Source of the DNA: Polynucleobacter sp.
Lineage (GTDB): Bacteria > Pseudomonadota > Gammaproteobacteria > Burkholderiales > Burkholderiaceae
Reading direction: 5' to 3'
DNA length: 64,000 nucleotides
Assembly (NCBI GenBank): GCA_024642065.1
Contig: JAHEBW010000001.1
Location: forward strand, 62,001-126,000
Shown piece after piece: positions 18,379-28,267 of this stretch (position 1 is its first letter; each line of letters begins with the position of its first letter). The notes under the pieces are model-generated. The model made no database searches, was not told the origin of the DNA, and worked only from the letters and a program-made list of their open reading frames with translations. A program made the position numbers and the translations under genes.

Positions 18379-19037
18379 GCGTTCGCCTTGAATTGATAGC
18401 CAATACCTCTAATGGTATGAATGTATCCATTACCAATCTTTTTACGGATATTGTGGATGTGAACTTCTATTGCATTACTTTCAACTTCGTGGCCCCAGCT
18501 ATAAAGTTGTTGCTCTAACTGAGACTTGGTCATGACTCGGTTGGATGATGTCATTAAGACATGTAAGAGCGCGAACTCTTTTTTAGAGATGCTGATCAAT
18601 TGCTCTGATAAGAAGACTTCATAAGTTGCAGGGTTGAGACTTAAATCGCCAGCCGTGAGTTGATTATGAGTTAAGCCTTCTGATCTTCTGATCAGCGCTC
18701 TTAATTTAGCAGTCAGAACTTGAAGCGCCACCGGCTTAATAACATAGTCATCACCGCCCAAGTCAAGCCCCTGAGTGATGCTCTCAACACCATCTTGAGC
18801 CGTTAATACCAATATGGGTATTTTGATACCTTGAGAGCGTAACTCTTGAAGAACTTCAAATCCAGTTTTAAGCGGCAAACCAATATCTAATACCAAAGCA
18901 GCATATTGGGTGGACTTTGATTCGTAGATAGCCGCTTGGCCGTCACGCACCCAATCGACTTGAAAGCCATCATGAGCTAGGCCAGCTTTTAGAGCTTCAC
19001 CTAGGTTTTTGTCGTCTTCAGCTAATAGGATGCGCAT
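18375..19037 (-). CDS. OmpR-family response regulator (QseB-like)
   Basis: MRILLAEDDKNLGEALKAGL, LVLDIGLPLKTGFEVL, GGDDYVIKPVALQVLTAKLRALIRR, VESNAIEVHIHNIRKKIG. Confidence 0.94.
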   Translation of the reverse strand: MRILLAEDDKNLGEALKAGLAHDGFQVDWVRDGQAAIYESKSTQYAALVLDIGLPLKTGFEVLQELRSQGIKIPILVLTAQDGVESITQGLDLGGDDYVIKPVALQVLTAKLRALIRRSEGLTHNQLTAGDLSLNPATYEVFLSEQLISISKKEFALLHVLMTSSNRVMTKSQLEQQLYSWGHEVESNAIEVHIHNIRKKIGNGYIHTIRGIGYQFKANA

Positions 19038-19039
19038 TC

Positions 19040-19669
19040 TTATAGTTTAATTTGAATGACCCAGAAATAAGTAACAGCCAGAATAATTAAAGCAGCCATC
19101 CATTTATAAGGTCTAGATCTCTCAATCGATGCCGCCACTCTTCTGGCAGCCCCAGTTTGCTCTGTACTCATAGCAAGCTTCATTTTTTGAATCACGGCAT
19201 TGATAACCACACCGCCGATATGAATGACCACAATTGCAATTAAAAGATTGCCTAGGGTTTCATGTAAGTCTTCAAATAAGTCCGGGCCTAACTCTTCATA
19301 AACGATGTAGCCACTGATAGTCACCATCAGGATCACGGCTAATAGCAAATAGGCCGCCAAGAATCCAATCGCATGAAATCCTATAAACGCTTGTGGCTCA
19401 GCAGTAAAAAGTGACTTGAGGTATTCAATGACTTTTTTAATTCTGGGATAAATGGAATTAAATCGCGCGTATTTACCACCAATAAATCCCCATACCAGGC
19501 GAAACGCAACCAAGCCAAACATGGTGTAACCCATGGTGACATGTAAGAGCCGAAACTTTTCACTGTCTTGAGTAATAACAGCCCCTAAGAAACAGATGGC
19601 TAATAACCAATGGGAAACCATAACAGCCGCATCCCAAGACATCATTCTTTTAGAGAGTTGAGCAATCAT
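19040..19669 (-). CDS. Cytochrome b561 family protein
   Basis: WDAAVMVSHWLLAICFLGA, HVTMGYTMFGLVAFRLVWGFIG, GFHAIGFLAAYLLL, LHETLGNLLIAIVVIHIGGVV. Confidence 0.9.
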   Translation of the reverse strand: MIAQLSKRMMSWDAAVMVSHWLLAICFLGAVITQDSEKFRLLHVTMGYTMFGLVAFRLVWGFIGGKYARFNSIYPRIKKVIEYLKSLFTAEPQAFIGFHAIGFLAAYLLLAVILMVTISGYIVYEELGPDLFEDLHETLGNLLIAIVVIHIGGVVINAVIQKMKLAMSTEQTGAARRVAASIERSRPYKWMAALIILAVTYFWVIQIKL

Positions 19670-20121
19670 TTTGGCACCCTCACATAGTCATCATCATATT
19701 GACCTTTGTCGGCTGTTGTGTGGCACGCCATGCAGTTGGATTTACTTTTGATCTTAGGATGCTTCCAAGTTAGTTCAGAAACTTTTCTATGTTTTCTAAT
19801 AAACCATTCTGACTCAGTCATTCTGTCATTCGGCGGCGCTCCATTGACACGCTTATAGGTGCCAGCGTACTGAAACAACCATTGACTCACCTCTTTAACC
19901 GATTGAGGATCTAAAGATGCATCAGTGCCATAGTGCTTGTCGAGGGTACCCATGATTCTTCCCCAAGATTCTTTCGGTAAGAATGCCGGGGCATAGAGCA
20001 TGTGACAGCTGGCACACTCACTGTTTACTTTTTCAGGAATTTTGAGAGGCAACATATTGCCATCGGCCAAAACTGCTGAAGATGCCAGAACTAGCAAGCA
20101 CATTGAAATGATTTTTTTCAC
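19666..20121 (-). CDS. Diheme cytochrome c (DHC-like)
   Basis: Signal peptide; two CxxCH motifs (CASCH, CMACH). Confidence 0.9.
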   Translation of the reverse strand: MKKIISMCLLVLASSAVLADGNMLPLKIPEKVNSECASCHMLYAPAFLPKESWGRIMGTLDKHYGTDASLDPQSVKEVSQWLFQYAGTYKRVNGAPPNDRMTESEWFIRKHRKVSELTWKHPKIKSKSNCMACHTTADKGQYDDDYVRVPK

Positions 20122-20133
20122 AATGATTCTTCT

Positions 20134-20547
20134 TTATTTTTTTAGATTAATTAGATAAGCCATCACATCAGCTTTTTCAATCGCTGTGCACTCTCTAGCC
20201 AAGACGTCATTGCAGTTGCGCTTGAACCATTTATTGACCTTAGCTTCATCTGTAAATCTTTTGGCATTAAAAGCAGGCGCTAAAGGTGCGATAGTTTTAT
20301 CGGTTGATGCATGCTTACCATCGCTTGTAGGGGGTGCGTTATGACAAGTAGCGCAACTCCATTCTTTGCCGTGCTTAGATGTAAAAAATTTTTCACCCCT
20401 GGCAATCGAGGCAGTTTGTTTTGCTTCGTCGCTATATTGTTTTTGAAATCCTTGAGCATCGATAGCCCAACTAAGTTGCGTAGCAAAGCCCAATGCCATA
20501 AATAAGATGGTTTGCTTTGTAAGCATGCGCACTTTCGTTGATTTCAT
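20134..20547 (-). CDS. DUF1924 / SHP-like monoheme cytochrome c
   Basis: ARGEKFFTSKHGKEWSCATCHNAPPT (CATCH) and RNCNDVLARECTAIEKADVMAYLINL; next to DHC and cyt b561. Confidence 0.85.
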   Translation of the reverse strand: MKSTKVRMLTKQTILFMALGFATQLSWAIDAQGFQKQYSDEAKQTASIARGEKFFTSKHGKEWSCATCHNAPPTSDGKHASTDKTIAPLAPAFNAKRFTDEAKVNKWFKRNCNDVLARECTAIEKADVMAYLINLKK

Positions 20548-20695
20548 GAGATTCCTCTGATCTGATTAACTGTTCTATATCGTTAATGTATGAGGTCTAC
20601 ATTAAGAAATCCTTAAGAAAATGTAGTTATTTAAAATTGAATCTAAGCAACTATATTTAAAGGACTTTCTTCAAAAATCAGGTTATAGTGAAAAG

Positions 20696-23221
20696 ATGAA
20701 TGTTGGTTTAAAAACCCCAGAAGTTACTGAACTTCGCAAGCAATATGGCTTTAATGATCTACCGATCAAAAAGATGAACTCCCTTTTAAAGACCCTTATT
20801 GATATTTTATTAGAACCAATATTTAGCTTGTTAATTGGTGCAGGCCTGATATACCTAATTATTGGGAGCACTGAAGATGCAATAACCCTATTAGGATTTA
20901 TCAGTATTTCTATAGTTATTACACTTTTTCAGCAAAGAAAAAGTGAGCGCGCATTAGAAGCCCTCAAAGATTTATCCAGCCCTCACGTATGGGTTATTAG
21001 AGATGGTCAATCACAAAAGATCCCAAGTCGAGAATTAGTTGTCGGAGATGTTCTGATCCTTCAAGAGGGCGAGAGAGTCGTTGCTGATGCGGAACTAATT
21101 GAGTCACATGATTTATTGATTGATGAATCTCTATTGACAGGAGAATCTGAAGCCGTCGAAAAAACTCAGCAAAAAATAACTACCCAACCTAAAAATCATC
21201 TCATCTTCTCTGGTTGCATGATTATTCGTGGCAGCGGTTTAGCATTAGTAACGGCGATTGGAGCAAAAACAGAAATTGGAAAGATAGGCAAAAGCTTAGA
21301 AACAATTGTTATTGCAGACAGTCCTCTCCAAAAAGATATCCGCCAACTTATCCGTAAGTTCGCAACATTTGGGATAGCGCTCTCCATAGCCGTTACCCTA
21401 ATTTACGGCTTCATACATGATGATTGGTTACGGGGCGTTCTATCAGGAATTACTCTAACAATGGCTTTATTACCTGAAGAATTGACAGTTATTTTGACTG
21501 TGTTTATGGCCTTAGGTGCCTGGAGAATATCGCGCCTACACGTTTTAACTAGGCATGCTCCTGTTATTGAAACCTTGGGTAGCATTAACGTTCTTTGCGT
21601 TGATAAAACTGGCACACTTACACAAAACAAAATGAGTCTAGAGGCTCTAGCTACCAAAGATGCAATAGTTCAATTAATTCCTGAAATAAAGGAACTTTCT
21701 CAATCATTTAAAGAACTACTCAGTCACGCTGTATTAGCCAGCGAAATAAAACCATTCGATCCTATGGAAAAAGCATTCCATGAAAGCCTCTTGAAATTCC
21801 ATCCTGAGCATCATGAGGTTTATCAAGATCAATTTATTTCTCACGAATACCCTCTTAGCCATGAATTACCTGCAATGACACATCTATGGCAAGATACATC
21901 TGACCCACAAAATCACGTAGTGGCGATCAAAGGATCTCCTGAGGCTGTTTTGAAACTTTGTAAACTGACCAATGCTGAAATTGATCAGATTCAAATACAA
22001 ATTTCTAAAATGGCCAGTCAAGGCTTAAGAATCCTTGGCGTTGCAAAATCTAAATTTAAAAAAACGACAGATAGCTGGCCACAGCACCCCAATGAGTTTG
22101 AATTTGAATGGTTGGGCTTAACAGGTCTTAAAGACCCTCTCAGAATAGAAGTTCCTGAGTCTATTCAGGTATGCCGCTCAGCAGGAATAAGAGTTGTCAT
22201 GATTACTGGTGATCATGCTTTAACTGCACAATCGATTGCACAACAAGCTGGTATTGACGACCAGAAATGCATTTCAGGCCCTGAAATAGAAATGATGTCG
22301 GATATTGACCTACAAGAATCTATTAAAAATTGCTCCATATTTGTCAGAATTCAGCCCCACCAAAAATTACGGATTGTTCAAGCCTTTCAAAATAATCAAC
22401 AAATCATTGCGATGACAGGTGACGGTATTAATGATGCTCCTGCCCTGAAGGCTGCCCATGTTGGAATAAGTATGGGTCAAAGAGGAACAGATGTCGCCAG
22501 GGAAGCATCTTCATTAGTTTTATTAAATGATGATTTTTCATCCATAGTGCATTCGATTAAACAAGGCCGTCAAATTTATGACAATCTACATAAGGCTGTT
22601 ATTTATGTTTTGGCAGTCCATATTCCAATAGCAGGCGCAGTTTTTATCCCATTAATTTTTGGTGCGCCACCCATGCTAAGCCCCATTCATATACTTTTTC
22701 TAGAAATGATCATTGACCCAGCGTCTGCCATAGTTTTTGAGATGGAAGAGGCTGAGAAGAATATTATGGAAAGACCGCCCAGAAATATCAATGCTAAATT
22801 TTTCGACTTAGATCGACTCTCTTTAGCTATCTTCCAAGGCCTGATTTTATTGATTTTTGTTGTTGGCTCTTACTTGTTTTTACTAAATAACAACGCCAGC
22901 CATGAACTTGCGACCACCATCTCGTTTAGCACGCTCATTATTGGTAATTTACTACTCATCATGATGAGTAGATCTAAACAAGAACATTTTTTAACGATCC
23001 TACAAAAACCAAACTCTGCGCAATGGTGGATTTCTGCACTAACCTTAATATCAATTACTGCAGTGATTGAACTCCCCTATCTGAGAGAAAAGCTTCATTT
23101 TATTGAACCATCTGCTCAACAAATACTGCTGGTTGTTGGATTAAGTCTAGCAACCTTGATACTTGGCGAGTTTGTAAAATGGCTTTATAGATCCACTGAC
23201 AAATTAACATCTTTATATTAA
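20696..23221 (+). CDS. Cation-translocating P-type ATPase
   Basis: DKTGTLTQNKMS phosphorylation motif, LLTGES, MITGDHALTAQSIA, MTGDGINDAPALKAAHVGISMG, PEELT in the TM4 region. Confidence 0.95.
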   Translation: MNVGLKTPEVTELRKQYGFNDLPIKKMNSLLKTLIDILLEPIFSLLIGAGLIYLIIGSTEDAITLLGFISISIVITLFQQRKSERALEALKDLSSPHVWVIRDGQSQKIPSRELVVGDVLILQEGERVVADAELIESHDLLIDESLLTGESEAVEKTQQKITTQPKNHLIFSGCMIIRGSGLALVTAIGAKTEIGKIGKSLETIVIADSPLQKDIRQLIRKFATFGIALSIAVTLIYGFIHDDWLRGVLSGITLTMALLPEELTVILTVFMALGAWRISRLHVLTRHAPVIETLGSINVLCVDKTGTLTQNKMSLEALATKDAIVQLIPEIKELSQSFKELLSHAVLASEIKPFDPMEKAFHESLLKFHPEHHEVYQDQFISHEYPLSHELPAMTHLWQDTSDPQNHVVAIKGSPEAVLKLCKLTNAEIDQIQIQISKMASQGLRILGVAKSKFKKTTDSWPQHPNEFEFEWLGLTGLKDPLRIEVPESIQVCRSAGIRVVMITGDHALTAQSIAQQAGIDDQKCISGPEIEMMSDIDLQESIKNCSIFVRIQPHQKLRIVQAFQNNQQIIAMTGDGINDAPALKAAHVGISMGQRGTDVAREASSLVLLNDDFSSIVHSIKQGRQIYDNLHKAVIYVLAVHIPIAGAVFIPLIFGAPPMLSPIHILFLEMIIDPASAIVFEMEEAEKNIMERPPRNINAKFFDLDRLSLAIFQGLILLIFVVGSYLFLLNNNASHELATTISFSTLIIGNLLLIMMSRSKQEHFLTILQKPNSAQWWISALTLISITAVIELPYLREKLHFIEPSAQQILLVVGLSLATLILGEFVKWLYRSTDKLTSLY

Positions 23222-23306
23222 TCAATTATTTAGTTGATAATATTGGAATAGAAATCTTTAAATCCATTTAAATGCCGTTTGCTCTAAAAAAATAAGCCTT
23301 TTAATA

Positions 23307-24140
23307 TTGCTGTCACCTTGTTGGGCAGAGGCTATCGATTTACAGCCTGATGACATCATTGCTCCGCCACCCGGCATTCAGCAAATTCAGATTAATTACC
23401 AAAGAAGTGAACGTAGTGATTACTACCAACATGGCAATAAGGCCCTAACTGGTGGCGAAGTAGTAAACACCCAAACTCAGCTGAAATATGGGCGCTCTTT
23501 TGAGTTAAATGCACTCCCTGCTTACTTTTATGTTCAAACACCTTTAACTGAGATTTCTACCACCGGTAGCGTAGCCTCTTACTCCACGAACTCGGGTGCC
23601 GGTGATACCACCTTCGCCTTTGCTCTTTGGCCCTACGCTAATAGAGAATCAGAAAAATATATGGGGTTTGCGGGCTATCTAACAGTTCCAACCGGTACAT
23701 ACGATAGCGAAAAAAAATTGAATGCTGGCGACAATCGATATAAGTGGGCACTACAAGCTGGCTACGAACAATCCATCGCTAAAAATGTTAATTGGATGTC
23801 AGCAGTCGATACGCTATGGTTTGGTGAGAATGATGACCAAGCAATTAATCACAAAAAACTAAAACAAAAAGCTCTCTACAGCGCGCAAACTGCGCTGATT
23901 TATAAATTTAATTCCACCTACAGCGCTTCCGCTGGTTACTTCTACAGTGTTGGCGGCGTCACCAGTCTAAATGGAGAGAGCCAAGGTGATCTAACACAGA
24001 GTCATCGCTATCAAATTAGCGGCATCGCCAATTTGCCCATAGGACGCTTAATATTGCAATATGGCCAAGAGCTAAGCACTAGGAATGGGTTTATTGAAGA
24101 TGCTCGCTGGATAGTTCGATACAGTAAATTCTTTAAGTAA
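23307..24140 (+). CDS. Outer-membrane transporter-like protein (phenol MetA-degradation family), 5' end apparently frameshifted
   Basis: AALWPYANRESEKYMGFAGYLTVPTGTYDSEKKLNAGDNRYKWALQAGY-type region (sequence reads FALWPYA...) and ILQYGQELSTRNG; the tracked start is a TTG inside a hydrophobic signal-peptide-like stretch. Confidence 0.7.
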   Translation: MLSPCWAEAIDLQPDDIIAPPPGIQQIQINYQRSERSDYYQHGNKALTGGEVVNTQTQLKYGRSFELNALPAYFYVQTPLTEISTTGSVASYSTNSGAGDTTFAFALWPYANRESEKYMGFAGYLTVPTGTYDSEKKLNAGDNRYKWALQAGYEQSIAKNVNWMSAVDTLWFGENDDQAINHKKLKQKALYSAQTALIYKFNSTYSASAGYFYSVGGVTSLNGESQGDLTQSHRYQISGIANLPIGRLILQYGQELSTRNGFIEDARWIVRYSKFFK

Positions 24141-24141
24141 T

Positions 24142-24171
24142 AAAAAAGCCGCTTTCATTAGCGGCTTTTTT
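24142..24171. terminator. Bidirectional terminator
   Basis: aaaaaagccgctttcattagcggctttttt between convergent genes. Confidence 0.9.
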
Positions 24172-24201
24172 ATTAGATTCACTGATGAGTGAGATGACTA
24201 C

Positions 24202-24654
24202 TTAGTCGTGCTTTTCCACACCACCCGCTGGGAATTTATGAGATGCATAACGAACTACTGCGTTTGCAATCGCCAATAGCAAGATAGTTCCACCCAATAC
24301 TAAGATTTGAGTGCTTGCTGAGTGATCCACGTTGACCAAGTCAATAATCAAACGAGTGACTGCTGTAATCGCTACGTAGATCAAAAAGCGAACTGGCATG
24401 TGATTGGTCTTGAAGTAAATACCAACCATGGCACCAATCTCAAGATAAATGAATAACAAGAGCAAGTCTTCTACACCAGCATGTGACTTACCCATGATGT
24501 TCAAGAAAGTGGTAACACCAGACCAAACAGTTGCGGCACCAATAGCAAATAAAGCAATTAAGTGAAAGATCGTGACGCAGGCGTTCCCCAGTGGGTTAAC
24601 CATTGCCTCAATTCGTTTATCAATTGGTAATTCAGTTTTATTGTTATCTGTCAT
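24202..24654 (-). CDS. PsiE-like phosphate-starvation-inducible family protein
   Basis: Four-TM protein with EDLLLLFIYLEIGAMVGIYFKTNHMPVRFLIYVAITAVTRLIIDLV; start assigned to MTDNNK. Confidence 0.82.
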   Translation of the reverse strand: MTDNNKTELPIDKRIEAMVNPLGNACVTIFHLIALFAIGAATVWSGVTTFLNIMGKSHAGVEDLLLLFIYLEIGAMVGIYFKTNHMPVRFLIYVAITAVTRLIIDLVNVDHSASTQILVLGGTILLLAIANAVVRYASHKFPAGGVEKHD

Positions 24655-24900
24655 GGAGCCTCGAATGAATTCAATGTATATGAATCTCATTCTATATGGC
24701 ATCTCAGTTGAATGGCTCTTTTTTATAGCAATTAATCACTTAGCTATTTTTCATAAGAATCTCTTAACACTTGAGATCTAAGGGGCTCCTCCTATTGATC
24801 TAATTTTTAGATTAATAGTATCTATTTAATCAATTAGACAAATATAAGGGTAGACCCCAAAATTCGTCTGTTGTTTAACCATTTTGAAGAAGGAAATACC

Positions 24901-25464
24901 ATGTCAATCATCAACACAGCAGTGCAACCATTCGTAGCACAAGCCTACCATAACGGTAAATTTGTAACAGTTACAGAGCAAAACCTTCAAGGTAAATGGT
25001 CTGTATTTATCTTTATGCCAGCAGCCTTCACATTCAACTGCCCTACAGAAATTGAAGATGCAGCTGATAACTATGCTGAGTTCCAAAAAGCAGGTGCAGA
25101 GGTGTACATCATCACAACTGACACACACTTCTCACACAAAGTTTGGCATGAAACTTCACCAGCAGTGGGTAAAGCTAAGTTCCCATTAATCGGCGATCCA
25201 ACTCACGCTTTAACACGCGGCTTTGATGTGCATATTGATGCAGAAGGTTTGGCTCTTCGCGGCACATTCATCATCAACCCAGAAGGCGTTGTTAAGACTG
25301 CTGAAGTTCACAGTAATGAAATCGCTCGTGATATCTCAGAAACATTGCGCAAGTTGAAAGCTGCTCAATACACAGCTGCTAACCCAGGCCAAGTTTGCCC
25401 AGCAAAATGGAAAGAAGGCGCAGCAACATTGACACCAAGCCTTGATTTAGTTGGCAAGATCTAA
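24901..25464 (+). CDS. ahpC: Alkyl hydroperoxide reductase subunit C (peroxiredoxin)
   Basis: FIFMPAAFTFNCPTEIEDAADNYAEFQKAGAEVYIITTDTHFSHKVWHETS; resolving-Cys region GQVCPAKWKEG; followed by ahpF. Confidence 0.96.
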   Translation: MSIINTAVQPFVAQAYHNGKFVTVTEQNLQGKWSVFIFMPAAFTFNCPTEIEDAADNYAEFQKAGAEVYIITTDTHFSHKVWHETSPAVGKAKFPLIGDPTHALTRGFDVHIDAEGLALRGTFIINPEGVVKTAEVHSNEIARDISETLRKLKAAQYTAANPGQVCPAKWKEGAATLTPSLDLVGKI

Positions 25465-25479
25465 ATAGTAGATATATCC

Positions 25480-25533
25480 ATAGGCTCTCATTTGAGAGCC
25501 TATTGGAGAGAAACAATTTTCTCCAATAGGCTC
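25480..25533 (+). other. Overlapping mutually exclusive hairpins in the ahpC-ahpF intergenic region
   Basis: Hairpin A 25480-25503 (ATAGGCTCTC/GAGAGCCTAT); hairpin B 25496-25533 (GAGCCTATTGGAGA/TCTCCAATAGGCTC); 25496-25503 is shared. Confidence 0.75.
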
Positions 25534-25561
25534 ACACGAACCGAATACATAAGGAACGACC

Positions 25562-27139
25562 ATGTTAGATAACAATATCAAAACCCAATTAAAAGCTTAC
25601 TTTGAAAAAATTCAAGCTCCAGTTTCATTAACTGCTTCATTGGATCAAGGTGAAAAATCATCTGAAATGCTTACTTTGTTACAAGAGGTAGCAGAGCTTT
25701 CAGACAAAATTACTGTCAATACAGATGGTCAAGCTGTTAATCGCCCAAGCTTCACTGTTGGTGCAACAGGTACTCCAGCTCGTATTAGCTTTGCAGGTTT
25801 GCCAATGGGTCACGAAATGACGTCATTTGTATTAGCCATTTTGCAAAGCGGTGGCTACCCACCGAAGGTTGAACAAGCCATCATCGATACCATCAAGGAG
25901 TTACCTGGCAAGTTACATTTCCAGACTTTTATTTCTTTGTCATGCCACAACTGCCCTGATGTAGTTCAAGCCTTGAACTTGATGGCTGTGCTCAACCCTA
26001 ATATTGAACACGAAATGGTGGATGGCGCACTTTTCCAAGATTTGGTGAATCAACATCAGATCATGGCTGTTCCTACCGTGATCATGAATGGCGCAGTATT
26101 TGGTCAAGGTCGCATGACAGTTGAAGAGATTGTTGCTAAGTTAGACACCAACTCATCTGAAAAAGATGCAGAGAAGTTAAATGCTAAAGATGCATTTGAT
26201 GTCTTGGTCATTGGTGGTGGCCCAGCGGGTGCCTCTGCAGCGATCTACGCTGCCCGCAAAGGTATCGCTACAGGTATCGTTGCTGAGCGCTTTGGTGGTC
26301 AAGTGATGGACACCATGGGCATCGAGAACTTCATTTCTGTTAAAGAAACAGAAGGTCCTAAATTGGTCATGGCTCTTGAGCAACACGTGAAATCTTATGA
26401 AGTTGACGTGATGAATTTGCAACGCGCAAAATCTTTACGCAAAGATGGTCAAGGATTAGCCATTGAATTAGAGAATGGCGCAGTGCTTAAGAGCAAATCT
26501 GTGATTATCAGTACAGGCGCACGCTGGAGAGAAATGAATGTACCAGGCGAGCAAGAATATCGTGGCAAAGGCGTAGCTTACTGCCCTCACTGTGATGGCC
26601 CTTTATTTAAAGGCAAGCGTGTTGCCGTAATTGGTGGCGGCAACTCTGGTGTTGAAGCTGCGATTGATTTGGCAGGCATTGTTAGCCATGTCACTTTGAT
26701 TGAGTTTGATAGTCAATTACGTGCAGATGCTGTTTTGCAAGCCAAGATGAATAGCTTAGCTAATGTGACCGTGATTAAGAGCGCTTTGACCAAAGAAGTA
26801 TTGGGTGAGAATCAAAAAGTAACGGGGTTGCGTTATGAAGATCGCTCAACTGGTCAGATCAACACCTTAGAACTTGAGGGTATCTTTGTGCAAATTGGTT
26901 TATTGCCTAATACAGATTGGTTAAAAGGCACGATCGATCTTAGCCCTCGCGGTGAGATTATCGTGGATGCCAAAGGTGAAACTTCAATGCCTGGCGTTTT
27001 TGCTGCAGGAGACTGTACAACTGTCCCTTACAAGCAAATCATTATTGCCATGGGTGAAGGTGCTAAAGCCTCTTTAGGTGCTTTTGACTATTTGATTCGA
27101 TCATCTGTACCAGAAGCTGATGTGGCAATAGCTGCCTAA
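25562..27139 (+). CDS. ahpF: Alkyl hydroperoxide reductase subunit F
   Basis: [66 protein letters not shown]. Confidence 0.97.
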   Translation: MLDNNIKTQLKAYFEKIQAPVSLTASLDQGEKSSEMLTLLQEVAELSDKITVNTDGQAVNRPSFTVGATGTPARISFAGLPMGHEMTSFVLAILQSGGYPPKVEQAIIDTIKELPGKLHFQTFISLSCHNCPDVVQALNLMAVLNPNIEHEMVDGALFQDLVNQHQIMAVPTVIMNGAVFGQGRMTVEEIVAKLDTNSSEKDAEKLNAKDAFDVLVIGGGPAGASAAIYAARKGIATGIVAERFGGQVMDTMGIENFISVKETEGPKLVMALEQHVKSYEVDVMNLQRAKSLRKDGQGLAIELENGAVLKSKSVIISTGARWREMNVPGEQEYRGKGVAYCPHCDGPLFKGKRVAVIGGGNSGVEAAIDLAGIVSHVTLIEFDSQLRADAVLQAKMNSLANVTVIKSALTKEVLGENQKVTGLRYEDRSTGQINTLELEGIFVQIGLLPNTDWLKGTIDLSPRGEIIVDAKGETSMPGVFAAGDCTTVPYKQIIIAMGEGAKASLGAFDYLIRSSVPEADVAIAA

Positions 27140-27154
27140 TCTAGCACTTAGTTT

Positions 27155-27194
27155 AAAAAGCTCCTAATACCTTTGAGGCATTAGGAGCTTTTTT
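27155..27194. terminator. Bidirectional terminator between ahpF and oxyR-like gene
   Basis: aaaaagctcctaat...attaggagctttttt stem-loop. Confidence 0.88.
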
Positions 27195-27208
27195 ATGAGC
27201 TGAGTTTT

Positions 27209-28156
27209 TTATTTTGTCTTAAAAGATTTTTTACGACTAACGGTACTTTTGTGAGATTGATGGTATTGCTCAGCAATGATGTTGGCAACTGCCATAAACT
27301 CATCAATCCGCGCAGTGGTTTGACGTGCTACTAATGCAATGCCACGTTTAGGTGCCGGAGCAGAAAGCGGCCTAGCCATGAGACTGGTGTTATTAAGAAT
27401 ACCGCCTTTGATCGCCATTTCTGGTAACAATGCAACACCCAAGCCAGCTTCTACCATTTGCACCAAAGTCAGTAAGCTAGTTGCTTCTATACCGTAAGGG
27501 CTGGCAGTTTCTTTTTGACGGCAAGCTCTTAAGCTATGTTCACGCAAACAGTGGCCCTCCTCTAACAACAATAGTCTGTCAGTCATCGATGCAGAAACTT
27601 TAACTTCTGGCGCTTTTAAAGCGGGCTCATCCGCATGAGCCGTTAACCAGAATTCGTCACCATACAGTTCTTTAACTAATAAACCCTCGGTGTCATAAGG
27701 CAAAGCAATTAAAGCAAAATCAAGCTGATGATCGACCACTCTTTTTAGTAGGTTGGCGGTCAAGTCTTCGCGCAGTGTTATTTTTAGATCTGGATAATTT
27801 TGTCGAATATTAGGCAAGACCTGCGGTAATACAAATGGTGCAATAGTCGGAATGACACCTAACTTAATCGTACCCGTCATCGAGTGGCCAGTGTTGTGGG
27901 TGTAGTCAACGAGGTCTTCTGCTCCAGCCAATAATTTAATCGCACGAGCTACCACCTCTTCACCAAGAGGAGTAACGGATACGTTTTGACGATCCCTCTC
28001 AATGAGATGAGCGCCCATGGTTTGCTCGAGCTCTTTCAATCCTGTACTCAGAGTGGATTGACTAACGAAACAGGATTCTGCAGCCTTAGTGAAGTTCAAG
28101 TATTGCGCAACAGCCACTAAATACTTCAGCTGTCTCAATGATGGCAACGCTGACAT
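27209..28156 (-). CDS. oxyR: LysR-family hydrogen peroxide-inducible activator (OxyR)
   Basis: LRQLKYLVAVAQYLNFTKAAESCFVSQSTLSTGLKELEQTMGAHLIERD HTH; LLLEEGHCLREHSLRAC with the OxyR-type Cys pair; convergent with ahpCF. Confidence 0.9.
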   Translation of the reverse strand: MSALPSLRQLKYLVAVAQYLNFTKAAESCFVSQSTLSTGLKELEQTMGAHLIERDRQNVSVTPLGEEVVARAIKLLAGAEDLVDYTHNTGHSMTGTIKLGVIPTIAPFVLPQVLPNIRQNYPDLKITLREDLTANLLKRVVDHQLDFALIALPYDTEGLLVKELYGDEFWLTAHADEPALKAPEVKVSASMTDRLLLLEEGHCLREHSLRACRQKETASPYGIEATSLLTLVQMVEAGLGVALLPEMAIKGGILNNTSLMARPLSAPAPKRGIALVARQTTARIDEFMAVANIIAEQYHQSHKSTVSRKKSFKTK

Positions 28157-28267
28157 AAATACCTTCCGCTATGGATGAATAGGTATCAATCGTATTGATT
28201 GATAAATCAGATCAATTATATGAAATTGATCGATTTTTGTGTTTTTAATTTAATTAGCTTCTACTAG

